From Prochlorococcus sp. AG-402-K16 (lineage in GTDB: Bacteria > Cyanobacteriota > Cyanobacteriia > PCC-6307 > Cyanobiaceae): a DNA stretch of 64,000 nucleotides. The notes beneath the pieces are model-generated. The model had not been told where the DNA came from, did no database searches, and was given only the letters and a program-made list of their open reading frames with translations. The first letter of the stretch is position 1, and each line of letters starts with the position of its first letter. Location: positions 124,001-188,000 of the forward strand of contig QCIH01000001.1 of the NCBI GenBank assembly GCA_003216795.1, written 5' to 3'. Below are positions 21,059 through 31,704 of the stretch, in pieces. Made by a program: the position numbers and the translations under genes.

Positions 21059-22456
21059 ATGAGCATTTCTTCTTTTCTAACCAAAAAGTTCTTAAAGTCT
21101 TTATTCTTTCCCGCTCATAACAGAGGGACAGCTTTACCAAAGAAATTAGTGAAGTTATTAAAAAATCCACCTGGGTATTGGGACTTGCCCGAACTACCAG
21201 AAATAGGTTCCCCACTATCCCAAAGCGGATTAATTGCTAAATCTCAAAAAGAATTCTCCGACAAATTTGGAGCTAAAGGATGTTTTTTTGGAGTTAATGG
21301 AGCTTCCGGATTAATACAATCAGCAGTAATTGCAATGGCAAATCCAGGCGAAAATATCCTGATGCCTAGAAATGTTCATATAAGTGTCATAAAAATCTGT
21401 GCAATGCAAAATATAACTCCAATATTTTTTGACTTAGAATTTTCAACCATAACGGGTCATTACAAACCAATTACAAAAATTTGGTTGAAAAATGTATTTA
21501 AAAAATTAAATTTTGATGAGAATAAAATTGCAGGGGTTATTCTTGTAAATCCCTCTTATCAGGGTTATGCCGGAGATTTAGAGCCTTTAATAGATTGTTG
21601 TCATCAAAGAAATTTACCTGTTTTAGTTGATGAAGCCCATGGTTCATATTTCCTTTTTTGTGAAAATCTTAATTTACCAAAACCGGCTTTATCATCAAAC
21701 GCTGATTTAGTGGTTAATTCATTGCATAAGTCACTCAATGGATTAACTCAAACGGCGGTACTTTGGTACAAAGGGAATCTAATAAATGAAGATAATTTAA
21801 TCAAAAGTATTAATTTGTTGCATACTACCAGTCCTAGTTCCTTATTACTTTCTTCATGTGAAGAGTCAATTAGGGACTGGCTTAACAAAAAAAGTTTATC
21901 AAAATATCAAAAAAGAATTTTAGAGGCAAAAAGTATTTATAAAAAATTAATTCAAAAAAATATTCCTCTCATAGAAACTCAAGACCCCTTAAAAATTGTT
22001 GTAAATACCTCTAAGGCTGGGATTGATGGTTTTACTGCTGATAATTTTTTTTATAGAAATGGACTTATTGCCGAATTACCAGAAATGATGACTCTCACTT
22101 TTTGCTTAGGATTTGGAAATCAAAAAGATTTTCTTAATTTATTTGAAAAGTTATGGAAAAAATTACTAATAAATTCCAAAAAATCAAAAGGTTTAGAAGT
22201 ACTCAGATCGCCCTTTAAATTAGTTCAATCACCCGAAATCGAAATTGGAATTGCTTGGAGAAGTAAGACTCGGCGTATTTCTTTTTCACAATCATTAAAT
22301 AAAATATCTGGAGATATTATTTGCCCTTATCCTCCTGGGATACCTCTACTAATTCCTGGCGAAAAAATTGATATAGATAGGTTTAATTGGATAAATAATC
22401 AAAGTTTATGCAACAAAGATCTGTTAAATTTTAATATAAGAGTCTTAGAAACATAG
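21059..22456 (+). CDS. Orn/Lys/Arg decarboxylase-family PLP enzyme
   Basis: 465 residues with a fold-type I PLP core. The cofactor Lys is in VNSLHKSLNGLTQTAVL near residue 228, preceded by LVDEAHGSYFLF (the PLP-ring Asp/His block) and GVNGASGLIQSAV. The C-terminal Orn/Lys/Arg decarboxylase segment ends IICPYPPGIPLLIPGE. The likely substrate is arginine or lysine, giving agmatine or cadaverine for polyamine synthesis; which one cannot be read from sequence. Followed by cdsA after nine bases, so probably co-transcribed. Confidence 0.88.
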   Translation: MSISSFLTKKFLKSLFFPAHNRGTALPKKLVKLLKNPPGYWDLPELPEIGSPLSQSGLIAKSQKEFSDKFGAKGCFFGVNGASGLIQSAVIAMANPGENILMPRNVHISVIKICAMQNITPIFFDLEFSTITGHYKPITKIWLKNVFKKLNFDENKIAGVILVNPSYQGYAGDLEPLIDCCHQRNLPVLVDEAHGSYFLFCENLNLPKPALSSNADLVVNSLHKSLNGLTQTAVLWYKGNLINEDNLIKSINLLHTTSPSSLLLSSCEESIRDWLNKKSLSKYQKRILEAKSIYKKLIQKNIPLIETQDPLKIVVNTSKAGIDGFTADNFFYRNGLIAELPEMMTLTFCLGFGNQKDFLNLFEKLWKKLLINSKKSKGLEVLRSPFKLVQSPEIEIGIAWRSKTRRISFSQSLNKISGDIICPYPPGIPLLIPGEKIDIDRFNWINNQSLCNKDLLNFNIRVLET

Positions 22457-22465
22457 CAATTTCAT

Positions 22466-23323
22466 ATGAGATTAAAAAGCGGGTTATTTATAGGAATTTT
22501 TGGTTTAATTGTTGTTTTGATGGGGGGATGGGTTTTTACATTGGCAACTGCTTTGCTTACATATCTAGCATTATTAGAATTTTTTAGGATGGCAGAATTT
22601 AAAGGAATAAGACCAGCTACAAAAACCACATTATTTTCATCCTTTATTATTATAGTTTTTACTTATCTTGAGACTATTGGTGTGCTTGAAGGAGAAATTT
22701 CAAATTCAATTTTGCCAATCTGTTCAGTTGGGATATGCACTTGGTTACTTTTGCAACCAAAACCTGGGACAATTTCAGATATTGCAGCATCTATTTTTGG
22801 ATTATTCTATTTAGGTTTTTTACCTAGTTACTGGATTAAGTTAAGGGGATTAGATTCAGTGATAATAGAATCAAATCAGGGTTTATTGTCGCTTGAGAAC
22901 TTGTCAAATACTACAGGTCTTCATTTAACTTTAACTTCTTGTTTTTTAATCGTAGCTAGTGATATTGGTTCTTATTTTATTGGGAAGTCATTTGGTAAAA
23001 AATCTCTATCTCAAATATCTCCGAGCAAAACTATAGAAGGTTTAATTGGAGGAATATCCTGTTCAATTTTACTAGCAATATTATTCGCATTTTTAATGAA
23101 TTGGGAAAATCCATTAATTGTTGGAATAATTTATGGAATTTCAATTTCTCTTATGGCATTGGTTGGAGATTTAATTGAATCTATGATGAAGAGAGATGCA
23201 AAAATAAAAGATTCCGGAACTTTTTTACCTGGACATGGAGGGATTCTTGACAGAATTGACAGTTACATCTTTACTCCATCTGTTTTGTATTATATTTTTA
23301 TAATACTCAAGTATCTAAATTAA
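22466..23323 (+). CDS. cdsA: phosphatidate cytidylyltransferase
   Basis: Makes CDP-diacylglycerol from phosphatidate and CTP, the branch point to phosphatidylglycerol. 285 residues with about eight membrane helices. The CDP-alcohol signature is clear at the C-terminal end: GDLIESMMKRDAKIKDSGT followed by PGHGGILDRIDS. The upstream SPSKTIEGLIGG block also matches. The start is ATG at 22466. Convergent with the alpha/beta hydrolase gene. Confidence 0.95.
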   Translation: MRLKSGLFIGIFGLIVVLMGGWVFTLATALLTYLALLEFFRMAEFKGIRPATKTTLFSSFIIIVFTYLETIGVLEGEISNSILPICSVGICTWLLLQPKPGTISDIAASIFGLFYLGFLPSYWIKLRGLDSVIIESNQGLLSLENLSNTTGLHLTLTSCFLIVASDIGSYFIGKSFGKKSLSQISPSKTIEGLIGGISCSILLAILFAFLMNWENPLIVGIIYGISISLMALVGDLIESMMKRDAKIKDSGTFLPGHGGILDRIDSYIFTPSVLYYIFIILKYLN

Positions 23324-23335
23324 TTGAGAAATATT

Positions 23336-24235
23336 TTATTCCAAAAAATAATCTTGGATAATTTTACTAGATAATAATGGAAGATCTATATGCGGAAGAT
23401 GACCACAATTTTGTAACCCTACAAAATTTAATTTTTCAATATTTCCTATTTTTTTAAGCTCTTTTTTTCCAAGAATTCGATCATTTTCTCCACATAATGT
23501 TTTAGTTGGTATATTTTGAATATATTTTTGAGTTCCTGCAAACCCGCCACTTTTTGCAAATGATGCAAGTGAATCCCTCCATCCTTTACAACCTAAATGA
23601 ATTGAGGCAATTTGTTCTTCCATCTTACCAACGCATTCATCTGGAAAAGCAAATGCTTGCCTACAAAGACTTTTTCTAACCTGAGGCAATCCAAGAAATG
23701 AGGCGCCAATTTGGTTAAGAGGAAAAGGGATACTCTTAGGTTCTCCAAATAAACCGGCGGGGGACAAAAGGATAATTTTATCAATAGAATCAGGAATTTC
23801 ATAAGCAAGTTTTAAAGCTGTTGAGCCTCCCATTGAGGCACCTATAATTTTTAAATTCTTTGTTATTTTTAATGTCTTAAGGAGATCAATTAAATGGGAA
23901 ATTATTTTCGAGGAATTGAATTCATTTGTTGCGCACCTGGGACTAAAACCAAAACCCAGAAGATCAGGAACGATAACTTGAAAATTTCTTTTTAGTGATT
24001 TATATATTCTTCTGAATTCTAAAAAACTACTATCAAAGCCATGTAGAAGAAGTATAGGTTGACCTTTTCCTCCCATAACTACTGGGAATTTTATGGAGTT
24101 CCAATTTTGGTTGAGTTTTATCCACTTAACATCATTTGCCAAATAAATACCTAAAGGATCTAATAGTGACGATTTGGCACTTTCGAAAAATCCTATATTT
24201 AAATCACTTAATTGTTCAAAATTGTTTTTAGTCAA
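23336..24235 (-). CDS. alpha/beta hydrolase
   Basis: 299 residues with a typical alpha/beta-hydrolase fold: oxyanion-hole region LLLHGFDSS near residue 62, nucleophile elbow GASMGGS near 130, and a C-terminal His in CGHLPHIDLP. The Asp is probably in CGENDRILG. The substrate is unknown; cyanobacterial relatives have been tied to chlorophyll or lipid ester hydrolysis. It lies six bases after gldA in a clpC-gldA-hydrolase run. Confidence 0.85.
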   Translation of the reverse strand: MTKNNFEQLSDLNIGFFESAKSSLLDPLGIYLANDVKWIKLNQNWNSIKFPVVMGGKGQPILLLHGFDSSFLEFRRIYKSLKRNFQVIVPDLLGFGFSPRCATNEFNSSKIISHLIDLLKTLKITKNLKIIGASMGGSTALKLAYEIPDSIDKIILLSPAGLFGEPKSIPFPLNQIGASFLGLPQVRKSLCRQAFAFPDECVGKMEEQIASIHLGCKGWRDSLASFAKSGGFAGTQKYIQNIPTKTLCGENDRILGKKELKKIGNIEKLNFVGLQNCGHLPHIDLPLLSSKIIQDYFLE

Positions 24236-24241
24236 AAATAT

Positions 24242-25333
24242 TTATGTTTTAATTTTTTGTTGTTCAAAATTTGAAATAACCTCTATTATATCCCGTTTAT
24301 TAATTTCAAAAGGCAAAAAATGAATCTCAGATTTATCTCGACAAGTAAAATCAGCAATTTTCTCTAAATTATTATTTTCAAAAACATTTATTCCAAGTTG
24401 TCCGATAGTAGTTGGCAAATTCAATTCTTTCATAAGTACAAATAATTGTTTAATTGATTGATCAGCTAATTTATTATTATTTTTCATTTCTTCTAGTCTT
24501 AATTGCAATAATAATCCAACCCCCACAATCTCACCATGCAAGAATTTATTAGGAGGGATTATCTGAGTAATTGCATTATGAATAGCATGTGCTGCTGCAG
24601 TCCTACATTTTTCTCCACCGATACCGCCAACTAATCCTGCTGTAAGTCCACATGCTTCTACAGTATTTTGCCAAGATGGATTATTTTCAAATTGACCCTT
24701 GAATGCTTTTCCTCCATCTATTAATAGTTGATCTCTTAAAACTCTTGATATCTGAATTGCTTGTTGAACAAGACCGTCATCTATTTTTGAACTTGTTATT
24801 GAGGATTCGTACCATTTTGCCAAGGCATCTGCTATGCCACTTGCAAGTGTTCTTGATGGGGCTGTTTGAATAAATTTATGATCAAAAACTAGTATTTTCG
24901 GACAAGATCCTAATGCAACATCTTTTATAAATTGACCATCCTTTGTATAAATATTTGATAAGGCTGTCCAACCAGCGCATGTAGAGGCGCTAAGGGGAAC
25001 AGTAATACAAGGGATATTCAGGGAATCGGCTATATATTTTCCAGAGTCTAGAACTTTGCCACCTCCAGCTGCGATAACACAATCATTATTATTATTTAAA
25101 ATAATATTCTTAACTCTTGTAATATCTTCGTAACAACAATCAAATTGTAAATTAGCAGAATTTACATTAAGTTTTTGATTTTTTAAATCATTAAAAATAT
25201 TATTTCTCAAATTATTCGTTTGAATCCCTCTGCCTAGAATTAATGGACTTTTAGTTAATTTAGTAATTTGAGGTAAAGATTTTTCCCAAGCAGAATTTCC
25301 CCTGTAAATAGTTTCTGGAGAGATAGACTGCAT
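24242..25333 (-). CDS. gldA: glycerol dehydrogenase-like iron/zinc alcohol dehydrogenase
   Basis: 363 residues. The NAD-binding motif is AAGGGKVLDSGKY near residue 93. Metal-binding residues lie in ASGIADALAKWYES and AAAHAIHNAITQ and in KFLHGEIVGVG, as in glycerol dehydrogenase. It would oxidise glycerol to dihydroxyacetone, or use a related polyol; the true substrate in Prochlorococcus is not established. Located 15 bases after clpC, same strand. Confidence 0.87.
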   Translation of the reverse strand: MQSISPETIYRGNSAWEKSLPQITKLTKSPLILGRGIQTNNLRNNIFNDLKNQKLNVNSANLQFDCCYEDITRVKNIILNNNNDCVIAAGGGKVLDSGKYIADSLNIPCITVPLSASTCAGWTALSNIYTKDGQFIKDVALGSCPKILVFDHKFIQTAPSRTLASGIADALAKWYESSITSSKIDDGLVQQAIQISRVLRDQLLIDGGKAFKGQFENNPSWQNTVEACGLTAGLVGGIGGEKCRTAAAHAIHNAITQIIPPNKFLHGEIVGVGLLLQLRLEEMKNNNKLADQSIKQLFVLMKELNLPTTIGQLGINVFENNNLEKIADFTCRDKSEIHFLPFEINKRDIIEVISNFEQQKIKT

Positions 25334-25348
25334 ATTTACTTTGAATAA

Positions 25349-27874
25349 TTAGAAGTTAGCACCTGCTAGCTCTTGAGAAGATTCTTCAGAAGAAATATTT
25401 ATTGTAACTTTTTTATTATCATCTATATCAACTAAAGCATTATCGCCATCTTTTATTCTCCCAGAAAGAACTTCTTCAGCCAAACTATCTTCTAGTAAAC
25501 GCATAACTGCCCTTCTCAAAGGTCTTGCTCCGTATGAAGGATTGTAACCTTCTTCAACAAGTCTTTCTTTGAAAGCATCGGTGACATTCAATTTAATACC
25601 TTTATCATGTAGTCGGACAAATACTTCTTGCAACATTATTTCAGCAATTTCTTTAACTTCATCTTTAGTTAATTGTCTGAATACAATTATTTCATCAAGT
25701 CTATTTAAAAATTCAGGCCTAAAGTATTGCTTAAGTTCTTCATTAACTAGTGATTTAATTCTATTATATTGGCTATCTTCAACTGAGTCGCCTGAGAATT
25801 CGAATCCTAGTCCACCACCACCTTTCTCGATTACTTTTGAACCGATATTAGAGGTCATTATTAACAATGTATTTTTAAAATCTACAGTTCTACCTTTAGA
25901 ATCAGTTAATCTTCCGTCTTCAAGTAGTTGCAATAATAAGTTGAAAACATCTGGATGCGCCTTTTCAACCTCATCAAATAAAACGACGGTGTAAGGACGT
26001 CTTCTAACAGCTTCAGTAAGCTGACCACCTTCATTAAAACCAACATAACCAGGAGGCGAACCTATAAGTTTACTAACTGTATGTCTTTCCATAAATTCTG
26101 ACATATCTAATCTAATCATTGCTTCTTCACTACCGAAGAAATATGAAGCCAATGATTTAGTCAATTCAGTTTTACCAACACCAGTAGGTCCAGAAAAGAT
26201 AAAACTTGCTATGGGTCTATTAGGATTTTTTAATCCAACTCTTGCTCTTCTTATGGCTCTTGAGACAGCCTTTACAGCTTCATCTTGTCCAATTAGCCTT
26301 TGGTGAAGTGTTTCCTCCATATTAAGAAGCTTGACTGATTCAGTTTCTGTTAATTTTTGAACAGGAACACCTGTCCATGAAGCTACAATATGAGCTACAT
26401 CCTCTTCACTAACTAGGGGACTTTGTAAAAGTTTTGAATCACTTTTTACAGAATTATCGGAATCAGATTGATCTCCAGCTGTAGATTCTTTTTTATTGTC
26501 CAAAACCTCTTTAATTTTTGCAGACAATTCCATTTCTTTTTCACGTAATTGGCCAGCTTGATCGAAATTTTGGTCTCTTACAGATTCTTCCTTCTGTTTT
26601 TGGACTTGTCTGAGTTCTCTATCTATTTGTTTTGCTTCAGGAGGCAGTTTAGAGTTTATTAAACGTACTCTACTTCCTGCCTCGTCGATGAGGTCAATAG
26701 CCTTATCAGGTAAAAATCTGTCAGATATGTAACGATCCCCTAAATGAGCGGCAGCCTCTAGCGCATCATCAGTAATTTTTAAACGATGATGTTGTTCGTA
26801 ACGCTCTCTAAGACCTTTTAAAATTTCGATTGTATCTTCTATGGATGGCTCCCCTACCATTACAGGCTGGAATCTTCTTTCTAGAGCAGCATCTCTTTCA
26901 ATATGTTTTCTATATTCATCTAAAGTTGTTGCTCCAATACATTGAAGTTCACCTCTAGCTAAAGCTGGCTTAAGTATATTTGCTGCATCTATAGCTCCTT
27001 CAGCAGCTCCAGCACCAATTAAAGTATGCACTTCATCTATGACAAGAATAACGTTACCTGCTGATTTGATTTCTTCCATTATTTTTTTTAACCTTTCTTC
27101 AAATTCACCTCTATATTTTGTTCCTGCCACCAAAAGACCTATATCAAGTGTCAAAACTCTTTTATCTTCAAGTATGTCTGGAATATCCCCAGTTTGTATT
27201 CTTTGAGCTAGACCTTCTGCTATAGCTGTTTTACCTACACCTGGCTCCCCAATAAGAACAGGATTATTTTTTGTCCTCCTACCTAGTATTTGAACTACAC
27301 GATCTATTTCTGAATGGCGTCCTACTACTGGATCCAATTTTGATTCACTTGCTAATTTTGTTAAATTTGTTCCAAATTCATCAAGAGTAGCAGTTTTTAA
27401 GTTGCCTTTAGTTGTACTTGCCCCTGTACCAACTTCGGCGGTTTCACCAAGCATCCTTATAACTTGAGTTCTAACTTTTGTAAGGTCAATATTAAGATTT
27501 TCAAGAACTCTAGCAGCCACACCTTCACCTTCTCTTATTAAACCCAATAATAAATGTTCTGTACCAATGTAATTGTGGCCAAGTTGACGAGCCTCTTCTA
27601 AAGATAGTTCTAAAACTCTTTTTGCCCTGGGAGTAAAAGGTATTTCTACAGCTACAAACCCTGAACCTCTACCTATTATCTTTTCTACCTCTATCCTGGA
27701 ATCTTTTAAATTAACTCCAAGTGATTTAAGTACTTTCGCTGCGACTCCAGTTCCTTCTCCAATTAACCCCAAAAGAATTTGTTCTGTTCCAACAAAATTA
27801 TGACCAAGTCTTCTAGCTTCCTCTTGGGCAAGCATAATGACTTTTATAGCTTTTTCTGTAAATCTTTCAAACAT
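25349..27874 (-). CDS. clpC: ATP-dependent Clp protease ATP-binding subunit ClpC
   Basis: Hsp100 unfoldase that feeds proteins to ClpP. 841 residues: two N-terminal Clp_N repeats (1-75, 80-145), first AAA+ module with Walker A GEPGVGKT near 210, a UVR-type middle segment ([20 protein letters not shown]), second AAA+ module with GPTGVGKT near residue 550, and a D2-small C-terminal domain. Followed by gldA. A 179-base spacer precedes it and should hold the promoter. It is the essential housekeeping form found in all cyanobacteria and plastids. Confidence 0.98.
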   Translation of the reverse strand: MFERFTEKAIKVIMLAQEEARRLGHNFVGTEQILLGLIGEGTGVAAKVLKSLGVNLKDSRIEVEKIIGRGSGFVAVEIPFTPRAKRVLELSLEEARQLGHNYIGTEHLLLGLIREGEGVAARVLENLNIDLTKVRTQVIRMLGETAEVGTGASTTKGNLKTATLDEFGTNLTKLASESKLDPVVGRHSEIDRVVQILGRRTKNNPVLIGEPGVGKTAIAEGLAQRIQTGDIPDILEDKRVLTLDIGLLVAGTKYRGEFEERLKKIMEEIKSAGNVILVIDEVHTLIGAGAAEGAIDAANILKPALARGELQCIGATTLDEYRKHIERDAALERRFQPVMVGEPSIEDTIEILKGLRERYEQHHRLKITDDALEAAAHLGDRYISDRFLPDKAIDLIDEAGSRVRLINSKLPPEAKQIDRELRQVQKQKEESVRDQNFDQAGQLREKEMELSAKIKEVLDNKKESTAGDQSDSDNSVKSDSKLLQSPLVSEEDVAHIVASWTGVPVQKLTETESVKLLNMEETLHQRLIGQDEAVKAVSRAIRRARVGLKNPNRPIASFIFSGPTGVGKTELTKSLASYFFGSEEAMIRLDMSEFMERHTVSKLIGSPPGYVGFNEGGQLTEAVRRRPYTVVLFDEVEKAHPDVFNLLLQLLEDGRLTDSKGRTVDFKNTLLIMTSNIGSKVIEKGGGGLGFEFSGDSVEDSQYNRIKSLVNEELKQYFRPEFLNRLDEIIVFRQLTKDEVKEIAEIMLQEVFVRLHDKGIKLNVTDAFKERLVEEGYNPSYGARPLRRAVMRLLEDSLAEEVLSGRIKDGDNALVDIDDNKKVTINISSEESSQELAGANF

Positions 27875-28053
27875 TAGAAGATTAAATTCCTATTAATAAC
27901 CTACCAGTAATATGTCAATTTTGTGTTCAGGATGAGCTTTTGTGAATACCCAAAAGTATAATTTATCAAATAAATTTGAACTTTTTTAGTGATATGACAA
28001 GAAATTATAGTAATTTCAAGGATTCTGGTAATCCGAACATTTAAATTTTTACA

Positions 28054-28494
28054 TTATTTTGTTGTTAATTTTTTTTCTTTTAACAGAGCATGTGAACCAT
28101 CTTTATAATAATTTTTTCTTATTCCCACAGTAGAAAAATCAAAGCGATTATAAAATCTTTCAGCGGTAACATTGCTATGAGAAACCTCTAATAGTAATTT
28201 CTTTAAATTTAATTTTTCGCATTTATTTATTAAATAGCTCATAAGATAAGATCCAAATCCCTTTTTTCTAAATTTCTTGTTTACGACAAAATAATTTATT
28301 TGAGCTTCATCGAGAACAACTTGAAAAACACATATACCAATGACTAAATTTTTAATTAATAACCCAAAGATTTTTGTGCCATCTTTTTTGAATTCGTTAG
28401 CCCATTGTTCTTTACTCCATAGAGAAATCGTATTTGAATCTAATTCATAACATAAATCAATATCTTTATTATTTATTTGTTTAATAGATATCAT
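28054..28494 (-). CDS. rimI: ribosomal protein S18 alanine N-acetyltransferase-like GNAT
   Basis: 146 residues, single GNAT domain. The acetyl-CoA loop is FRKKGFGSYLM near residue 78 and the C-terminal YKDGSHALL matches the RimI tail. The expected substrate is the N-terminal Ala of S18; many GNATs look alike, so specificity is inferred. The gene is divergent from lysA over 87 bases. Confidence 0.85.
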   Translation of the reverse strand: MISIKQINNKDIDLCYELDSNTISLWSKEQWANEFKKDGTKIFGLLIKNLVIGICVFQVVLDEAQINYFVVNKKFRKKGFGSYLMSYLINKCEKLNLKKLLLEVSHSNVTAERFYNRFDFSTVGIRKNYYKDGSHALLKEKKLTTK

Positions 28495-28581
28495 TTATTA
28501 TGTATTTATATCTAGAAAATTCAAATCTAAAGTCATTATAAAATATGACAGTTTTGGCAAAGCTTTATTTGAAGTCATCCC

Positions 28582-29955
28582 ATGGAAGAAAAACAATCTT
28601 TTTTAAAACAAAAAATTGACTTGGAAAGTCCTAACAGAAATATTATTCCCATTACAACATCCATTGAAAGAGATGGGAAATTGTCAGTTGGTGGATGTTC
28701 TATTGAAGAACTAGTTAAAAAATATGATTCTCCTCTTTATATCTTGGATGAAATCACTTTAAGAAATTCTTGTAAAGCATACAAAAAAGCATTACAAAGA
28801 TATTATCCAGGAAAATCCTTGCCTATATATGCTTCTAAGGCAAATAGTTCCATTTTTATGAGTAGTCTTGTTTCCTCGGAAGGTTTAGGACTTGATGCTG
28901 TTTCAGAAGGAGAGCTATTAACTGCTATCAAAGGTGGGGTTCCAAATGAAAAAATTGTTTTTCATGGTAACAACAAATCAGACAAAGAATTAGAATTCGC
29001 AGTAAGAAATAATATTAAGGTTATTGTAGATAATGATTACGACTTAGAGAGATTAGATGAGATCTCAAATTCATTTAATCATGATTTAGAAATAATGATT
29101 CGCTTTACTCCTGGGATAGAATGCCATACACATGAATATATTAGAACTGGATCATTTGATAGTAAATTTGGTTTCGGGATAGAATATTTAAATAATCTAT
29201 TTAACAGAATCAGCAATACAAAGCACCTAAAATTAAAAGGTTTACATGCGCATATTGGTTCACAGATTTTTGAACTAGAGCCTCATAAGGATTTGGGAGA
29301 AATAATGGTAAAGGTTATCCTAGACGCCAAAAAATTTGGTCATAATATTGAGGAACTTAATGTTGGCGGGGGTTTAGGTATCAGGTATACAGAAGGTGAT
29401 GATCCTCCTTCAATTGATGAATGGGTAAAAACAATTTCTTCTTCCGTTGTTGAAGCTTGTAAAAAAAACAACTTAGGTTTTCCCACATTAATGTGCGAAC
29501 CTGGTAGATCTATTGTATCTACAGCAGGTATAACCATTTACAAAATTGGGGCTTTTAAAGAAATTCCTGGTATTAGAACATATTTATCTGTTGATGGTGG
29601 TATGAGTGATAATCCAAGACCAATAACATATCAATCAAATTATTCTGCATGTTTAGTAAATAATCCATTTAATATTAATTCCAAAAATAAATATACTATT
29701 GCTGGTAAGCATTGCGAATCTGGAGATGTATTGTTTAAAGAAATTGAACTAGCAGAATGTAAAACGGGAGATCTTATATGTGTTTTTGGTACTGGTGCAT
29801 ATAATAATTCAATGAGTTCTAACTACAACAGAATTCCAAGACCTGCTGCTCTCTTAGTTAAAGATGGAGAGGCAGAAATTATTCAAAAAAGAGAAAGCCC
29901 ATTGGATCTTTTAAAATATGACGTATTACCTGATCGCTTTATCAAACAAAATTAG
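28582..29955 (+). CDS. lysA: diaminopimelate decarboxylase
   Basis: Last step of lysine synthesis: PLP-dependent decarboxylation of meso-diaminopimelate. 457 residues; the extra 40-residue N-terminal lead is seen in cyanobacteria. PLP Lys is in YASKANSS near residue 75; GGGLGIRYTEGD binds phosphate; CEPGRS contacts substrate; CESGDVLF carries the Cys shared between subunits; YNNSMSSNYN is near the end. It heads a forward run lysA-cdaA-uppS-bioB-trhO with gaps of 28, 3, 5 and -4 bases. Confidence 0.97.
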   Translation: MEEKQSFLKQKIDLESPNRNIIPITTSIERDGKLSVGGCSIEELVKKYDSPLYILDEITLRNSCKAYKKALQRYYPGKSLPIYASKANSSIFMSSLVSSEGLGLDAVSEGELLTAIKGGVPNEKIVFHGNNKSDKELEFAVRNNIKVIVDNDYDLERLDEISNSFNHDLEIMIRFTPGIECHTHEYIRTGSFDSKFGFGIEYLNNLFNRISNTKHLKLKGLHAHIGSQIFELEPHKDLGEIMVKVILDAKKFGHNIEELNVGGGLGIRYTEGDDPPSIDEWVKTISSSVVEACKKNNLGFPTLMCEPGRSIVSTAGITIYKIGAFKEIPGIRTYLSVDGGMSDNPRPITYQSNYSACLVNNPFNINSKNKYTIAGKHCESGDVLFKEIELAECKTGDLICVFGTGAYNNSMSSNYNRIPRPAALLVKDGEAEIIQKRESPLDLLKYDVLPDRFIKQN

Positions 29956-29983
29956 GTACATTTAAATTAATTTTGTTATTAGT

Positions 29984-30892
29984 GTGAATTTCTGGGGGAT
30001 TATAAATTTAAAGCTTTTATTAGATGTCTTATTTGCTGTTGGTTTCGGACTATTATTATTCTCTAGAGTAAAAGAACAACGGACATTATGGCTTCTAAGA
30101 GGATATTTGTTTTTAGTATCATCCGCATGGTTTATTCAAAGATATGCATACTTACCACTAACATCAAAATTAATTGATGCTGTAGTCCTCGCTTGCTCTC
30201 TCTCATTAGCGATACTCTGGCAAGGAGAGTTAAGAAGATTAATGGAATTATTAGGCACTGGGAGGCTAGCTGTATTACTAGGGAATCCACCAAAGGAATT
30301 TAGAGCAACATCAACTACCATTACTCAGTTAGTTGATACTGCCGGTAAACTCTCTCAAAATAGAAGAGGTGCCCTAATCGTTGTAGATTTGGGGAGTGAT
30401 TTAAGACCTGAAGATTTTTTATATTCAGGTACCAATATTGAGGCACAATTATCAACTGACCTTTTAATAAATCTTTTTGCTACAGATACGCCTTTACATG
30501 ATGGAGCAGTTCTTGTGAAAGGAAATAAAATAATTTCTGCTGGCGTAATACTTCCTCTCTCAAGACAAGGAATAAGTAGATATGGCACAAGACACTTAGC
30601 AGCCCTAGGTATTACAGAAAGATTTGATAGATGTATTTGTATTGTTGTTTCTGAAGAAACAGGTACGTTATCATTAGCTAACCAAGGCAAACTTGAAAGG
30701 CCAATTACCAGCAGCAGGTTACAAGAACTTCTTGCAAAATTGATTGGGAATCAAAACTCTATGGGAGCAAATAAAGCATCTTTAAGTAAAAATGTTTTAT
30801 CCCAAAAGACAGACTCGAGTGATAATATCATCAGTGATAATAATAAAAAAGAGTCAGAAAAATCAGAAATTTTTATTAACAAAAAGGATTAA
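29984..30892 (+). CDS. cdaA: diadenylate cyclase, CdaA type, with altered RHR motif
   Basis: 302 residues starting at a GTG codon. Three hydrophobic segments occur in the first 95 residues, then the DisA_N catalytic domain to about residue 255, then a Ser/Lys/Asp-rich tail. CdaA makes cyclic di-AMP at the membrane. The DGA motif is intact (PLHDGAVLV). The RHR motif reads GTRHLAALG, so the second Arg is Leu. The usual partner cdaR is not adjacent. The uppS gene starts 3 bases downstream, placing it in a cell-envelope operon. Confidence 0.88.
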   Translation: MNFWGIINLKLLLDVLFAVGFGLLLFSRVKEQRTLWLLRGYLFLVSSAWFIQRYAYLPLTSKLIDAVVLACSLSLAILWQGELRRLMELLGTGRLAVLLGNPPKEFRATSTTITQLVDTAGKLSQNRRGALIVVDLGSDLRPEDFLYSGTNIEAQLSTDLLINLFATDTPLHDGAVLVKGNKIISAGVILPLSRQGISRYGTRHLAALGITERFDRCICIVVSEETGTLSLANQGKLERPITSSRLQELLAKLIGNQNSMGANKASLSKNVLSQKTDSSDNIISDNNKKESEKSEIFINKKD

Positions 30893-30895
30893 CTC

Positions 30896-31699
30896 ATGAG
30901 TTTAGAAAAAGTCATAGACGATAAAATTACTGACTTATTAATAAAAATAGATAAGAAAAAATTGCCCAAACACATAGCAATAATTATGGACGGCAATGGG
31001 AGATGGGCGACTAGAAAAGGTTTACCCAGATCATTTGGACATAAACAGGGCGTCAGTGTATTAAAAAAAATTCTCAAAACTGCAAAAAATTTAGGTTGTA
31101 AAGTAATTACTGTTTATGCTTTTTCAACTGAGAATTGGTCAAGACCAACAAAAGAAGTTGATTTTCTTATAAATCTTTTTAGCGAAGTTTTAAAAAACGA
31201 AATTAAAGAGATACATGAAGAATCAACAAAAATAAAATTTATTGGAGATTTAACTCCTTTCCCAAAAAACTTAAAAGAAATAATCTCTAGTTCAGAATCA
31301 CTTACTAAAAACAACAACAAATTTTTATTCAATGTTTGTCTTAATTATGGAGGTAGGCAAGAAATAGTAAAAGTTGCAAAAGAACTAGCATTAAAATCTT
31401 CTGCTGGGGAAATAAAACCAAGTGAAATTAATGAAGAATTATTCAATTCAGAGCTTCTAACTGGAGGGATTAATGATCCAGAATTACTAATAAGAACTAG
31501 TGGTGAAAAAAGGATAAGTAATTTTTTATTATGGCAATTAGCATATTCAGAAATTTATATATCTGACGTACTTTGGCCAGAGTTTAATGAGCATGAATTT
31601 CTTAAAGCAATAATTGATTACCAATCAAGAAATAGACGTTTCGGCGGTATAGAATCATTATCAAATGAATCTTTTGAAGATTCTCAATATTTTTCTTAA
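30896..31699 (+). CDS. uppS: isoprenyl transferase (undecaprenyl diphosphate synthase)
   Basis: cis-Prenyltransferase making the C55 lipid carrier for peptidoglycan. 267 residues. The signature [16 protein letters not shown] near residues 24-39 carries the catalytic Asp. [11 protein letters not shown] and the C-terminal [20 protein letters not shown] complete the family blocks. An approximately 20-residue N-terminal extension precedes the core. Between cdaA and bioB in the same transcript. Confidence 0.97.
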   Translation: MSLEKVIDDKITDLLIKIDKKKLPKHIAIIMDGNGRWATRKGLPRSFGHKQGVSVLKKILKTAKNLGCKVITVYAFSTENWSRPTKEVDFLINLFSEVLKNEIKEIHEESTKIKFIGDLTPFPKNLKEIISSSESLTKNNNKFLFNVCLNYGGRQEIVKVAKELALKSSAGEIKPSEINEELFNSELLTGGINDPELLIRTSGEKRISNFLLWQLAYSEIYISDVLWPEFNEHEFLKAIIDYQSRNRRFGGIESLSNESFEDSQYFS

Positions 31700-31704
31700 T
31701 AAAA

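Noticed and set aside
25569..25994. 141-residue frame on the plus strand inside clpC
   Set aside because: Antisense to a highly conserved ClpC segment; composition is Ser/Leu-rich as expected of a shadow.
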